Assembly: GCA_963575745.1 (NCBI GenBank)
Contig: CAUYUJ010021660.1
Coordinates: 532,136 to 596,135 of the forward strand
Length of the DNA: 64,000 nucleotides
Source: Prorocentrum cordatum
Taxonomy: Eukaryota > Sar > Dinophyceae > Prorocentrales > Prorocentraceae
Direction of reading: 5' to 3'
Under the pieces are notes generated by a model that worked only from the letters and a program-made list of their open reading frames with translations, had not been told where the DNA came from and ran no database searches. The position numbers were made by a program, and so were the translations under genes. Shown piece by piece: positions 39,641 through 51,407 of the stretch. Numbering within the stretch: the stretch's first letter is position 1; each line of letters opens with the position of its first letter.

Positions 39641-40735
39641 CTTCCTCGATCCCTGATACTCCTCGATCCTCGATCCTCCTGCTCGAGAAGGAGGACAAGG
39701 GCACGAAGGAGGAGGAGGAGGAGGAGGAGGAGGACGAGGACGAGGACGAGGAGGAGGAGGAGGAGGACGACGACGAGGAGGGACGAGGACGAGGACGAGG
39801 ACGTGGAGGAGGAGGAGTTGGAGGACGAGGAGGACGATGAGGAGGAGGAGGACGACGAGGAGGAGGAGGACGACGAGAAGGACGAGGAGGAGGTGAGGAG
39901 GAGGAGGAGGAGGAGGAGGAGGAGGAGGAGGAGGGGGAGGAGGAGGACGACGAGGAGGAGGAGGAGGAGAGAAGGAGGAGGAGGAAGTGGAGCAGGAGGA
40001 GGGGCAGGAGGAGGAGGAGTAGGAGGAGCAGAAAGAGGAGAATCAAAAGAAAGAAGAGGAAGAGGAGGAGGAGGAGGAGGAGGAGGAGGAGAGGAGGAGG
40101 AGGAGGAGGAGGAGGAGGAGGAGGAGGAGGAGGAGGAAGGGGAGGAGGGGGAGCAGGAGGAGGAGGAGGAGACGAGGGGACGAGGAGGACGAAAAAACGA
40201 GGAGGAGGAGGACGAGGACGAGGACGAGGAGGAGGAGGAGGAGGAGGAGGAGGAGGAGGAGGAGGAGGAGGAGGAGGAGGAGGGGAGGGGAGGAGGAGGA
40301 GGGAGGAGGAGGAGGAGGAGGAGGAGGAGGAGAGGAGGAAGAGGAGGAGGAGGAGGAGGAAGAGGATGAGGAGGATGAGGAGGAGGAGGAGGGGGAGGAG
40401 GAGGAAGAGGAGGAGGAGGAGGCGGAGGACGAGGAGGACGAGATCGAGGAGAAGGAGGAGGAGGAGGAGAGGAGGAGAAGGAGGAGGAGGACGACGAGGA
40501 GGAGGAGGAGGACAAGAAGGACGAGGAGGAGGAGGAGAAGGAGGAGGACGAGGAGGGGGAGGGAGAGGAGGGGGAGGAGGGGGAGGAGGAGGAGGAGGAG
40601 GAGGAGGAGGAGGAGGAGGAGGAGGAGGAGGAGGAGAAGGAGGAGGAGGGGAGGAAGAGGAGCAGGAGGAGGGGCAGGAGGAGGACGAGTAGGAGGAGGA
40701 GGAGGAGGAGGAGGAGGAGGAGGAGGGGGATCAAC
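39641..40735 (+). repeat. 1.1-kb GGA/GAC triplet tract
   Basis: Nearly uninterrupted GGA, GAG and GACGAG triplets, purines on the + strand. Frames encode poly-Glu/Asp/Gly/Arg (+) or poly-Ser/Pro/Leu (-). None is called a gene. Confidence 0.97.
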
Positions 40736-41032
40736 AATAACATCCAGGAAGGAGAGTTCAACAACAACAGCAACAACAACAACAACAATCATTTTAAGAC
40801 TGTTCGCCCTTATATGCTCGAGTGTCCAATAACGCGTATTTCCCAAACCCTCGATACCCGCCCTCACCGTCTTCGATCGAACCCCTTTTGGGGGGTATAC
40901 CTTTCTTCCCTGCAGGCCGGGCCCCGGCAAGCGGCGGGGCGGCCGCGGACCGTCGGCCTGGCCAGCGGCAGCGCTGATCGGCGGGGCGGCCGCGGACCGT
41001 CGACCCGACCCCAAGAGGGACGGACAGGGGAC

Positions 41033-41076
<44 letters not shown>

Positions 41077-41139
41077 TCGAAGACGACGGACGACGACGAC
41101 GACGGCGACGACGAGCGAAAGCGAGAGCGAGAGAGAACG
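40736..41139. other. CAA run, unassigned part and GAC run
   Basis: GAGTTCAACAACAACAGCAAC near 40750 parallels AAGTTCAACAACAACTGCAG near 41789. 41033-41110 is a GAC triplet tract. 40800-41030 repeats CGGGGCGGCCGCGGACCGTC (near 40937 and 40982). Confidence 0.6.
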
Positions 41140-41645
41140 ACAGCAGGGCCACGAAGGGCACGAAGTAGGCCACGAAGGGCGACAGCGGGGACACGAAGGG
41201 AATGCGTATGGGGCCACGAAGAGCGCGAACGAGCGGGGGCCACGAAGTGCAGATAATGCGGGGCCACAGAAGGCAACTATGGGGCCACTGAGGGTAGCAA
41301 CTGGGCCACGTAGGACAGTGAGGGGGGCACAAATGGCGACAGCGGGGCCACGAAGGGCATGCACATGGGGCCACAACGGGCGCGACTCCTGGGTGCCTGG
41401 GTGTCGGGAGCGCGGCGCTTGGGCAAATTGCAAGAAATCCCAACGCAAGGCCATTCTTCAGTAAGTTGCAAGCAAGTCTCCAGCGAGAGCGCGACTCCAG
41501 AGCGCCGAGAGAGCGATTCCTTAATAAATCGTAATGAAGTCCCAAGCGAGAGCGCGATTCCTGAATAAAATGCGAGGAAGTCTCGGGCGAGAGCGGGGGT
41601 CCTGGTTAAATTGCGAGGAACTCTCAGGCGGGAGCCGTTGTTGTT
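41140..41645 (+). repeat. Two minisatellites
   Basis: 41140-41395 has units of about 30 bp with GGGGCCACGAAGGGC. 41440-41645 has units of 45-55 bp with AAGTCTCGGGCGAGAGCGCG and AATAAAATGCGAGG. Confidence 0.75.
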
Positions 41646-42563
41646 GTAACCCGGGGGCCAGGGGGCCAGTTTGAGCAGGAAGACTTCCCTTGACAAAAAA
41701 CAAGGTGCGAGCCCTGGGGGGGCACTTCAATTGAAAAAACAATGTGCACCGGTGGGGGGGGGACCAACAATAATTATTTCTCAAGAATGAAAGTTCAACA
41801 ACAACTGCAGCAGCCGCAGCAACAGCAGCAGCAGCAACAACAAAAACACGCCACGCCAAGCACACCCTGACGGTGCCCTGCGGCCCAACCCGCCACCGTG
41901 CTTGGATTGTGGATCAGAGGCCTTTTGAGATGCCTCGTGGGGTCACTGGGGAGGCCTCCTGGCGGCCTCGTTGCGGCAGTTTGGGGTCCTCTTCGGGGTC
42001 TCTTTGGGGCCTGGCGGTGGAGTCTATTCTTTTTTTTGAAAAGAGAACGCGGCCACGGGCGGCAACCCGGCGAAGCTTCGCCGGACCCACCCCGCGCACG
42101 AGGCGGCCGCGAGGTTGCTTCCGCGGGCAAGGGAAGCCAAGGCCTCCCTGCAGCGAAGACCACGGCGGTCGAAACAGCATACCAGATACTACTTGTCCAG
42201 GGCGCCCGCCAGTGACATCGGATGGCTCCGGCGAGCTCACCCAAGCGAATAATGCTAGCATGTGGGCCCCAAACACCGCCGCCCTCTTCTTCCCCTGGTC
42301 GTCGTTGTGTGGCCGTAGCTCCGGCGCGGCCCGCTGGCTACCCGAACGCTTTGCGCGCTCGCCCTCGCCGCTGACAAAAGCAGGTCCCAAACAGTCACGC
42401 CATGCGGTGTGTGGGGTGCATTGACTCGTTGGGGAATGTTGGGCCGTCAGCCCCAACGACCGAGTGAGCATCCCACCCACCCAGCCGCAACTGATTAGCA
42501 AAATCCAACTGGCTCGAGGACCCTTTTCATTTTATTTCGCAGGTCCATGCTTCGGGCGGGCGA
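41646..42563. other. Unassigned stretch with CAG/CAA run
   Basis: 41790-41850 is a CAA/CAG/GCA run. 41920-42010 resembles inverted filler (GGCCTCCTGGCGGCCTCG). The remainder has mixed frames without recognised domains. Confidence 0.45.
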
Positions 42564-42588
42564 GTAGTGATGATGATGATGCTGATGC

Positions 42589-42647
<59 letters not shown>

Positions 42648-42845
42648 CCGGTATCGGCGAAGACGATGATGATGGTGATGGTGGTGGCGATGATGACGCG
42701 AGCGACGCTAGCGACGATGACGATGACGATGACAACGACGACGATGACGACGACGAGGAGGAGGAGGAGGATGACGATGATGATGACTATGATGACGATG
42801 GTGATGGTGATCGTGACGATGATGGCGACGAAGATGGTGGTTAAA
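42564..42845 (+). repeat. GAT triplet tract with long acidic frame
   Basis: GATGAT triplets, pure at 42590-42643, then GAT/GAC/GGT mixtures to about 42843. The frame ending at TAA 42842-42844 is Asp/Glu/Gly-rich and starts 100 bases upstream with a normal-looking segment (SKIQLARGPFSFYFAGPCFG). It may be an acidic-tail exon, but this is unproven. Confidence 0.85.
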
Positions 42846-44080
42846 AAGATGGCGGTGACAACGATGACAACGGTGACGGGTGAAGATGCTGTTGGTCGTG
42901 ATGATGGGGAAGTGCGCGCTCGCAGAAACTAAGACAGACTCTAATTCGACGTGCCTCGCAACGTTCATTACACCCACACCCGTGGTCTTGCGTGGACGCG
43001 CGCGCGCATTGGGTGCAACAGATAGGGTAAAATCCTATGAGCATTACGTGTTGACGTTTGGCCCATCCTGCCACCGGGCCTGGGTCGTGGGCCAAAGGCC
43101 TTTTGGATGCTCGTCGGGGTTTCTTGGGGTGCCTCCCAGGGGCCTCTTGAGTGCCCCTTGGTTCGGCGGCGAGCGATAGGGGGGAAGTGAGAAGGCGAAG
43201 GCCTTCGCAGAAGGCGGCGGGGCTTCTCCAAAGCCCTCCGGCCTGCTGAGGGGTTTTCTGTGTCTTCGGGGACGGTTTAGTAAATGTCTCAGAACGCCGG
43301 GGGACTTCCGAGCCGAGCCTTCTGAGCAGGGCCGCCCCTTCTCACCTCCCCCCGGGCTCGCCGCCGGATGGTGGCCTCTCGGGGGCCTGCTGGACGCCGT
43401 TGGGAGGCCTCTTGCGGGTGGGCCTTTCCGGGGGGGGCGCCTTGGAGCGCATCTTGGCAGCTCTGGGGGGCAGGCTGCGGAGGAAGCCTTGCAAATGCCC
43501 CGTCGCCTTCCGTGGCCCTCGGGCCTCTTGGGCCGCGTCGGAGACCTCCTGTCGGGTCTTGCTGGAAATGCCCCTGGCCCAAGGTGCCCCTAGGATTCCC
43601 AAGGAGGCGCCCACGGCTACCAGAGAGCCCCATCACGAGGCCCGGAGGGCCCCAGGGGCTCCCAAATGAAAAAGTGGAGCGAAAAGCCGGTTGGGGGAGG
43701 GGGGGCACCTTGGGCCACGGACACCTTCCTTGAGATCCGACGTTGCCAAAGATTGCAACATCGCAACAAAATCACCACCGGAGCCCCTGACCCCATATTT
43801 CTGTGCCATTTTTCGGGCGGGATCGATCTGCGAGGGTCCCGGGGCCCGAAAAATTGCTAAAACGCTTGGCATGAAAAGGTTGGAACGCCAGGACCTCAGG
43901 GTCTCTTATCCCCCGATCCTGGGCCGTCTCGGGCGGATTCTCTTTGGTGGACGTTTGGGCCGTCTTGGCAAGACCCTGCGTGCCTCTTCGGCCTTCTCGG
44001 AGCGCCGGGTGCCCGCAGAGAATAGGACGCGAACATGCCCCAGAGATCAGGAACATCTAGATTCGTGCCTCTTGGGGTCA
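42846..44080. other. Unassigned with inverted filler-like words
   Basis: Diluted filler on the minus strand near 43130-43660 and 43920-44000. An AT-richer core lies near 43780-43860 (CATATTTCTGTGCCATTTTTC). It is repeated near 44380-44520 by shared words such as GATCGATCTGCGAGGGTCCC / GATCGATCCGCCTCG. Confidence 0.45.
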
Positions 44081-44269
44081 CTTGGCATCGCTCGGACGTG
44101 TGCTTTTTTCTCGGCTAGAACCATCGAGGATCATTTGGGATGGCAAAAAACAAGAAACTTGTTTTTTATATGTTTCGTTCTTAATATTATAGATACACAT
44201 GAAAAAGTAATAGTAACACGAATACTAATACTATAAAAATAATCTCATAATAATATGATGATACAATAC

Positions 44270-44300
<31 letters not shown>

Positions 44301-44380
44301 CATAGATGTCTTACGTATACATATATATAAACAGAAAACGATACCGGGAAATTGATGCACGAGGAACCGAGCGATGGCGA
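44081..44380. mobile_element. FAM3 inverted-repeat element expanded by an AT-rich interior
   Basis: The left end CTTGGCATCGCTCGGACGTG and right end CCGAGCGATGGCGATGG match the FAM3 termini. The interior ATAAACAGAAAACGATACC matches family sequence. Between them are about 170 bp of AT-rich DNA with a (TA)n run at 44270-44295, absent from the shorter copies. Confidence 0.65.
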
Positions 44381-45849
44381 TGGCGAGGTCTTGAGATCCT
44401 TGCGTCGCAATGGTTTCACAACGGGCGTTTTCGACCAGTTTCGAGCCCCGGGACCTTCACAGATCGATCCGCCTCGAAAGATGCCGCAGAAAGATGAGGT
44501 CCAGGGCTTCGGTCGCGATGTGTTGCAATGCGGGATCGCAGGGGTCTCGGGAGCCGCCTCTTGGGCTGTTTCGAGGCCGTCTCGGAGCGCTGTGGACATC
44601 TCGGGGTCCTCTTGGACCGTCCCTGGGCCCCGTCGGGTCACTATGGGGCGGCTCAGCTCTCGGAAGGCAAAGTCACGCGGGAAGCCCCAACGCGCGACGC
44701 CCCAAGACATCCAGTTTGAAGGGTATTCACTCGGCTGGAAGTGAGAAGAGGAAGGCATTCTCGGAAGGCTAGTGGGACTTCTCAGAAGCTCTGCGGGGAA
44801 GGCTTAGAGAACTTCTCAGAAGGCTAGTGGACTTCCGAGCCTTCCGAGAAGGTCCGCCGCTTCTCACTCCTCCCCCAGGCGCGCCGCCTAGTCACAATGT
44901 TCGAGCACCCCTCTCAGAGGGTGCGTAGGTACCCGGGGACACTCCAACCAGTGCTTAGGGCACGGTGGCAGCGGAGCGAGCAATGGGGCGGCAACGAGAC
45001 GGCAGCGGGTCGGGCACGAGCCGAAAGCCCGAAAGCCAGGCCGAGGTCCTGACAATTCAAGCGGCACCATTTAGTGCAAGAATTGTTCACGGAATCGTCG
45101 CAGCCTAGATTTCGCAAATGTTGTTTGAAACATGCGTTGGATATCCTTGAGCGTACTTTGCCTTCATCTGTTGATAGCTACGCACCTCCCACTCCGACGT
45201 TTCACCTAGCTGCATGACCGGTAATGAACGCCGTTGAGTTGAAGCACGAGCTCTCACTGCACAAAAGGCCGTAATACGAGCTTCAATGTGTGTTTTCGAG
45301 GTCGAGTGTTCAAGGTGACGGCGGATGAGCAGCTGTTCGGCGCAGCGTTCCACGACAGCCCCGCAGACCATGTCGCTTAACCAGGTGATGAGCTACGCGC
45401 CGGCATGCCATGCCGGGGAGCAGGCTATGACGATATGCACGAAGAATGTGCAAGAGAGCATACAGAAGAGCATGGCCGGCTGCTGGGGTGAACTTGGAGG
45501 CCTTCGAGGGGTGCGAAGAGAGCGACGAGGAAGCAGGCCCCGCAGAAGGCCAGCAGGAGCTCCAGCAACAGTTGGTGCCCCCAGTGGCGGCAAGAAGTCC
45601 GATTGAGCGTTCCGCCCCCCCAAAGCCGGCCCGTGCGCAATCGCCACGCCTCCTCTGCGCCCACGCCCAGGCAGGAGGCGGAGGAGGAGCGAGCGAGCCG
45701 CAGGAGAGGCGTCCGAGTGACGAACACCAACCGCGTGTGAGACCTGAGAGCCACAGGGGTGGCGGAAGGCGGAAGCCTGGGAGAGGGTGGGGCGCCTCAG
45801 GAAAACCACACCCAAGAAAACCTCCCAGGCCCAAGTCCAGAAGAAAACA
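44381..45849. other. Unassigned 3' flank of the LINE
   Basis: Diluted inverted filler (44540-44650), then inverted words GAGAACTTCTCAGAAGGC (44750-44860), then ordinary sequence. A + frame ending at TAG 45851-45853 (EAFEGCEESDEEAGPAEGQQ) is acidic and protein-like but overlaps the LINE 3' end. No poly(A) or tail repeat that would fix the LINE 3' terminus was found. Confidence 0.4.
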
Positions 45850-48800
45850 CTAGGGGGCAGGGTTCGGGCCAGAACGCGCCACTCCTGCCCCACGCTGGCG
45901 GGGCTCCAGGCCACGGGTGATACGGTCGATCGCCGTGAGCTGGTTCGCCCTAGTCTTTGGATTCTCCGAGAAACCTTGGCACCGCGCCCGCAGCTTGCGG
46001 GCGGACCTGAAGGACTCGGACCCGTTGAAATTGCCACCGCACTTGCGGCAGCAATACACGGAATTAACACAGAAAACGTCATGCCCCAATTCAGCGAATT
46101 CGGCAAGCACAGGATGGGGAACGTCAGCCGAGCCGCTGGCCGCAGACACCTGCTCCAGCGGCTGGGGAGGGACCGCGGGGAACCCCGAGGAGGCCTCCAA
46201 AGGCCGAGACGTGGACCCCAACATCCTATCGGCCGCCTCGATGGCCGCCGTGACTCTAGAATCCGAAACACTCAGCCACGCCTCAGAACTCCGCAGAAAG
46301 AAGTCCTCGGCAAGGCTCTGGACGAGAGGCGAGGGAGCACATACCCGATCAGCTCCCGAACGAAGAGTCTGGAGGGTACTCGCACTCCGAGCGACACGAT
46401 TGCACCGTCGACACCGATACTCAGACGTCCTCTGGCAGAAGAGCAACTCGTGGTCCTGGGGCCTCTCGAAAACCACACGCTTGGGCACCTGGGCGAGCTC
46501 TGGGTCCTGCTCCACGACAGGGTCAGCTCCCCACCTCCGAAACTGCACAACCTGGAAGGCCGCCCACGACACATAGTGCAGGACCTGCCTGTGCTGCTTC
46601 AGCCCAGCTGCCAAACTGTCAGCCAGTGTCTTTGACACCATATGCGCAGCACTGCCACACTTCGCGAAGAAGTCGGCCCAGGCATTGCCGACGTAGGCCT
46701 CCAGCTCGTCTGGCGTGGCCGACCCGATGATGTCCTCCAGCTTCCTGTGAGCTGGAGTCCACTGAAACCGCACTGGTGGCAGACGTGGATCGCGTGCTCT
46801 GGCAGCCGAAAAAAATATCTCTCCAGACTCGGGCGTGCTTCGCTTTGCCAAACTCGAGCCTCTGGTCCCAGGACGCACCCTCCTCCACGAGCGATTTCAG
46901 ATCAGAAATGAAAACCTCATGCCCAGGATGCCTCTGAAGTCCCATCTTGATGGCATAGCGCTCAGCACGCCCTACTGTCTGCACATAGTAGGGCAAGGGC
47001 CCATATACAGCTCTGGCGGGGAGCCACGTGACGGGGTCCAGCTGGCAGACCGACCACCCACACCTACGTACTTCAGGAATGCTGGCCGAGAACCCCGAAC
47101 CGTCAGTATATGACGTAGGCCCCCAAGAGCCCGAGACATCACCCCATTCAAAAACCTCATTGGAGACCGTGGTGTGGTGCGGTACAGCAACAGGCTCGGG
47201 AACCCCATAGATCAGGTATCTCTGGTCCCAGTCGGCGCACCCCAGCATCTGCCCAGACGCCTGAAGCATGCCACGAACCTCCTGAAGCTGTTCTGGAAAC
47301 TCATAATACTCCTGGTCGGGGTCCCCTTCGAGGAGCGGCGGGCAGTCGTAAAAGATATGACCCCAACAAGAGTCGATAGCCTTGCCGCAGGCCTGACATG
47401 GCCTAATGGGCCTCCCGTGCGTCATGTCCCGACGCGGTGGGATGGGAAGGTTGTCAGCCCACAAAGCCTGCAGCGCTCCGAGGCGCCTGTGACACTTTAT
47501 CTTGGCGAGCGCGTGGCGCAGCGCACGATGCCACACGTCCGCCTGCTCGGTGTAAAAATGATGCTGCAACCTATGGTGCTGCCAGCGCTGAATGCCTTGA
47601 TGCAGGAACACTCGTAGGTCTGCTGGACATATACGATATAAATCAAAACTGTTTCCCAAATCGTCGACCAGGATGTGCTCTGACGACATAGTCCAGGATA
47701 TGCGCCTCAAAGTAAGCCAGGTGGCCCCGAGGGGCCCACGCGCCTTGGCCCAGGAAGGTGAACTCTCAAACTTAGCACCCAGACGTACCCAAGCCTCCCG
47801 AAGTCTGCTAGGTTGCACCCGCCCGTCCCAGATCCAGGAGGCGTATTTGAGCACAATGTCCGTGGTGGCGTTATATATGGGGTCATAACATTCATCCCGA
47901 TGAGATATGAGATACGCTGTTACCCCAACCATCGTCTTACCTGGAGCACCATTTAGGACTGCAGCACAATGTCGCAATTCACGAAGAGCGCTGTCGCTAC
48001 CTCCAGCAACTGCACCGCCATGCGCCACTGATGGAAGGGCGCCCGTGCGCCACAAGCTGGTAGCACTCCGCCCCACGGCGGACTTCAACATGCGAAAACG
48101 ATGCTTGCGCTCTCGAAACTGCACCAACCTACGCTTCTCCATATGCCGAAGAACTCGAGGTCCTGTGAGCTCGTGTCCCAGATTCCTCATGTGGGCCCTG
48201 TACGGGATCTTCAAGGTTCCCAGGTGCCTCTTGAGCTGTCCCCAAACCTTTTGGTTCCCAGGGATACATCCAGACTTCGGCGGCTTCAGGACCATCCCAA
48301 GATCTCCTGCATCCGACGTAAACGCTTTGGCCGCTCGGGCCAGGTTGGACACCTCCCTCAATACGGGCGACACGTACTGCAGACCCACATCGTCCATGAG
48401 CGTGCGTGGCGTGATAGAAGGTGCAATACTGGCCGTGCGCTGGACCGCTCGGTACGTGAGGAGGTATAGAAGGTACGCGGCGTGCGCGCAGCCCGCAAGA
48501 ATACCCTGATGGGCCACCAAGGGCCTAGATACAGACCCAAAGCACTTGATCCTTCTCGGCTGACGGTAGGAGCCCAGGAGCAACCACAGGAGCCTCAGCG
48601 GGTACCCGAGCTCTCTAGCTTCTCGGAGAAGTGCTCTGTGACTGACCATATCGAAGCACTTGGTCATGTCCAAGAGAATGGTGCATGTGTGCTCACCTAA
48701 AAGTTCTCCTATCTCCTGGCTCAGGTTGTGGTCGAAGGCTGAATCGGTCGAAGTCTGCCCAGCCCTTGACCCCCACATATGCTCGCACCTATGCGCCTCT

Positions 48801-51391
48801 TGCCACTCCGCCGAAAGCGGCCGACGTAGCTTTCCCCACAACCTGACGAAAGCATTGCTGAGGACGATCAACCTAGTGTCCCCGTCAGGCTTGGGCAGGC
48901 GAACAAGCTCGCTGTAGAGCCTGTCCGTGGGCCAGGCCAGCCAACTCTCAAACAGCATGAACATATCGGCCATGCTCTGCAAGGCCTGGTCGGACAACAC
49001 AACGAGCGTGCGTGGCGCGATCCTCGTCTGGCCCGAGGCCGTCTTCAACGGAAAACTCCTGATGGCTCCACGCACCTGCGATGCAGACAAAGGCGGAAGC
49101 AAAGGCCACTGAGCGTGATCGACAGGCAGCGAAAGAGAACATGCACCGTGGTAGGTCCAAACGTCCTTCCACTTGTCGAGCGTGCGGTCAGCCATCTGGT
49201 ATGGCTGAGCGTCGTGGGAGTCGGCAAGCACCTCCTGTCGAGCCCGAACTTTGGAGGACGAATGTGCCCGAGATGCTCCTCCCAGGAAGGCCTCTTTGGC
49301 CCACTGCCTCCAGGCCCTCTCTGACGCTCTTTGTGCCGCTCTCAAATGATGATCAGCTCTGGCAATGATTGCCTTGGCTACGTCCTCAAAGTCAGACTCG
49401 ACCAAGCCAGTCAGCCCTCGCCGAAAGAAGCCTGCGAAGGCAGCATCCAAAACACACAGCACATGCACTGACCGAGCCGCGCGTCTATAAAAGGCAGCCA
49501 CCTCGTTGAAAGCCACTACGACCTTAGTGTACTGCAGCGGCGTGATGTCGCACACGGCAGCACAGAGCTTGAGGCGCTCGATGTACCTCGCCAGCCGCTT
49601 CTTCTCAGCCACAAGGTGCTGGGCCCATCGCTTCGCCGTGGCCCAGGCCAGCACGGTCGGCTCCTTGTAGGTACGCCTGCGTGGCGGCTGCCATGACAAG
49701 TGCTGCCACTTGAACTGCGGCGGCCCCTCGCGTCCAATGTACTGCATGGCCTTAGTACCCACACAGTCGTAACGCCCTGTCAGCTCGTAGTCCACCCCTC
49801 GCAACACGGAGTCCCAGAGCGTGCTCAGATCGTCGGCACAGCTGACCCGTTGGAACTCTGTCTGGAGCCTGTGCCACGGGTAGGGATATCTAGCACAGCC
49901 AACTGGCGGCACCACCGCAAAGGGACGTGGCTCCGCAGGGACACGGCACCACGTGGGGCGATCCTCGCCCATGAGCTGCAGCTCAACAGGGAAATGCGGC
50001 GGCGGCACGACCGTGGAGTCATACTGGACCTCTGGTTTGCCCTTGATGCGAGACGCTAAATTGGCACAGACGACGAAATAGTCGATGGTGCTCTTGCCCT
50101 CGTCGGTGATGCAGGTGTGCTGGTCGGGCACGTAGTGGGCGGCTGCCATGGTCTCGACCCAGTTGCGAACATTGAGCGCATCGATGTCGGAGTTCCAGTC
50201 GCCACCTAGGATCCAGTCGAGGCCCCGTGAGTTCAATGCTGCAACTCTCTGTGCCAAGGCCCACAGCACCTCAATGTTCTCGCCCGATATGCCGATGGAC
50301 GTGACAAGATACACACTGGCGACTATGATGCCGCCTGCCACTCCCCAGTTAATCTGTGCACAGACTGCTCGTCCTGGGTAGATAATGTGCCCATCATCAG
50401 GTGGGGCTGTGACCATGATGTATGTCGGCACAAGTACAGCGACCCCTCCGAAGTTGGACGTAGCTGAGTCGCCCGTAGAGGGCGACGGGGCCCATAGCCC
50501 GTGCCATCCAGCATCCAAGGCCCTGGCCTGAAACTCGCCAAGCCTGGAGTCGGTGATCCTCAATTCTTGTGCCAGCAAGATAGTTCCCCGATAGGTAGCC
50601 AAAAAGTCAAAGAGCGGGCCGTAGCTCGTAGCATTCACCGTTGTGATGAGGCCCTTGAGCTGCGGCTGAGATACTGCATGCATTGGCTGCACCTTCGCCT
50701 CCGTGCTCCTTGGCGGCAAAGGCGAGGTAGGTGCAGCGCGTTCTTGACTTGATTTCTCGAAGCGTAATCGGGAAGAAGGTGGGGACGAAGATGGCGCTTC
50801 ATGAAATGCGCCTTCACACAGATCTGCTTCCATGTCAGGCTCAACGTCCTCAAAGAAGTCATGATCGTCATCCAAAGTAGTGCACACTGGGCCGCTCTGG
50901 CCCGGTGGGGCCCCTGGCAGTCGGCACTCTCTGCCGCCTGGATTCTCCGAGGGCAAGGGCGGTGAGCGGTGCGTGCCGTCCGAAGACGGTCGGTGCCCTC
51001 TGCCGCCAATCCCCGAAGGTGAGGTCGGTGAGCAGTGCGTGCTGCCAGGGGCCAACCGCGTAGGCGTAGACGGAGTAGCCCTCTGTGATGCCGTGGTCGC
51101 CCCAGACGGAGCTGCAGGCTCAACCGAAGTAGGCGAGGCCGCCGTCAGGGTCGGAGCTGTCCCCCACCCCGAGGAGCGGGCCAGTGGGGGAAATAATGTA
51201 GGCGCCGTAGTGCCAGCCGAGGTCATGGAACTAGACGCCGATGTGGGCAGGGGGGTGTGACTACGAGGGGCTGAATCCCTCCCCCCCCTGCCCAGAATGC
51301 TAGCCGCCGTCGAAGATGACTGAGGCGGACTCTCGACATGTTGCGCTGATGTAGAGCTGACCATGGTGACAAAGATCCAAAGCAACAGCAT
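45850..51391 (-). CDS. LINE ORF2: endonuclease, reverse transcriptase, RNase H (one frameshift)
   Basis: It starts at ATG 51391 and is open for 1590 codons to 46619. Residues 1-240 are a Ser/Thr/Pro linker. The endonuclease (about 245-475) shows LLAQE (E276), GGDWN (D398, N400), STIDYF (D437) and PPPHFPV (H466). The usual SDH has Pro in place of Asp. The reverse transcriptase (about 820-1060) shows ILLDMTKCFD (D908), QGILAGC and LMDDV (D1000, D1001). A knuckle with C1332, C1335, H1345 and C1350 follows. RNase H has TDGSG (D1430), AERYA (E1477) and ISDLKS (D1497). A 7-A run at 46809-46815 shifts phase. The remaining RNase H sequence (QWTPAH, GNAWADFF) and a tail with two CxxC motifs continue in another frame to TAG 45850. 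The break makes this copy probably inactive for RNase H, unless it is a sequencing error. Confidence 0.85.
46809..46815 (-). other. Homopolymer frameshift within RNase H
   Basis: Seven A on the + strand (seven T in the sense strand). With six, the frame would pass from WRDIF directly into the downstream RNase H phase that holds QWTPAH. Thus a single-base insertion explains the break. Confidence 0.75.
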
Positions 51392-51407
51392 ATCAAGCCG
51401 AGCACAT

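Noticed and set aside
39508-40788. Minus-strand frames of 400-500 codons rich in Ser, Pro and Leu
   Set aside because: Translations of a GGA triplet tract; the opposite strand gives equally long Glu/Arg/Gly frames.
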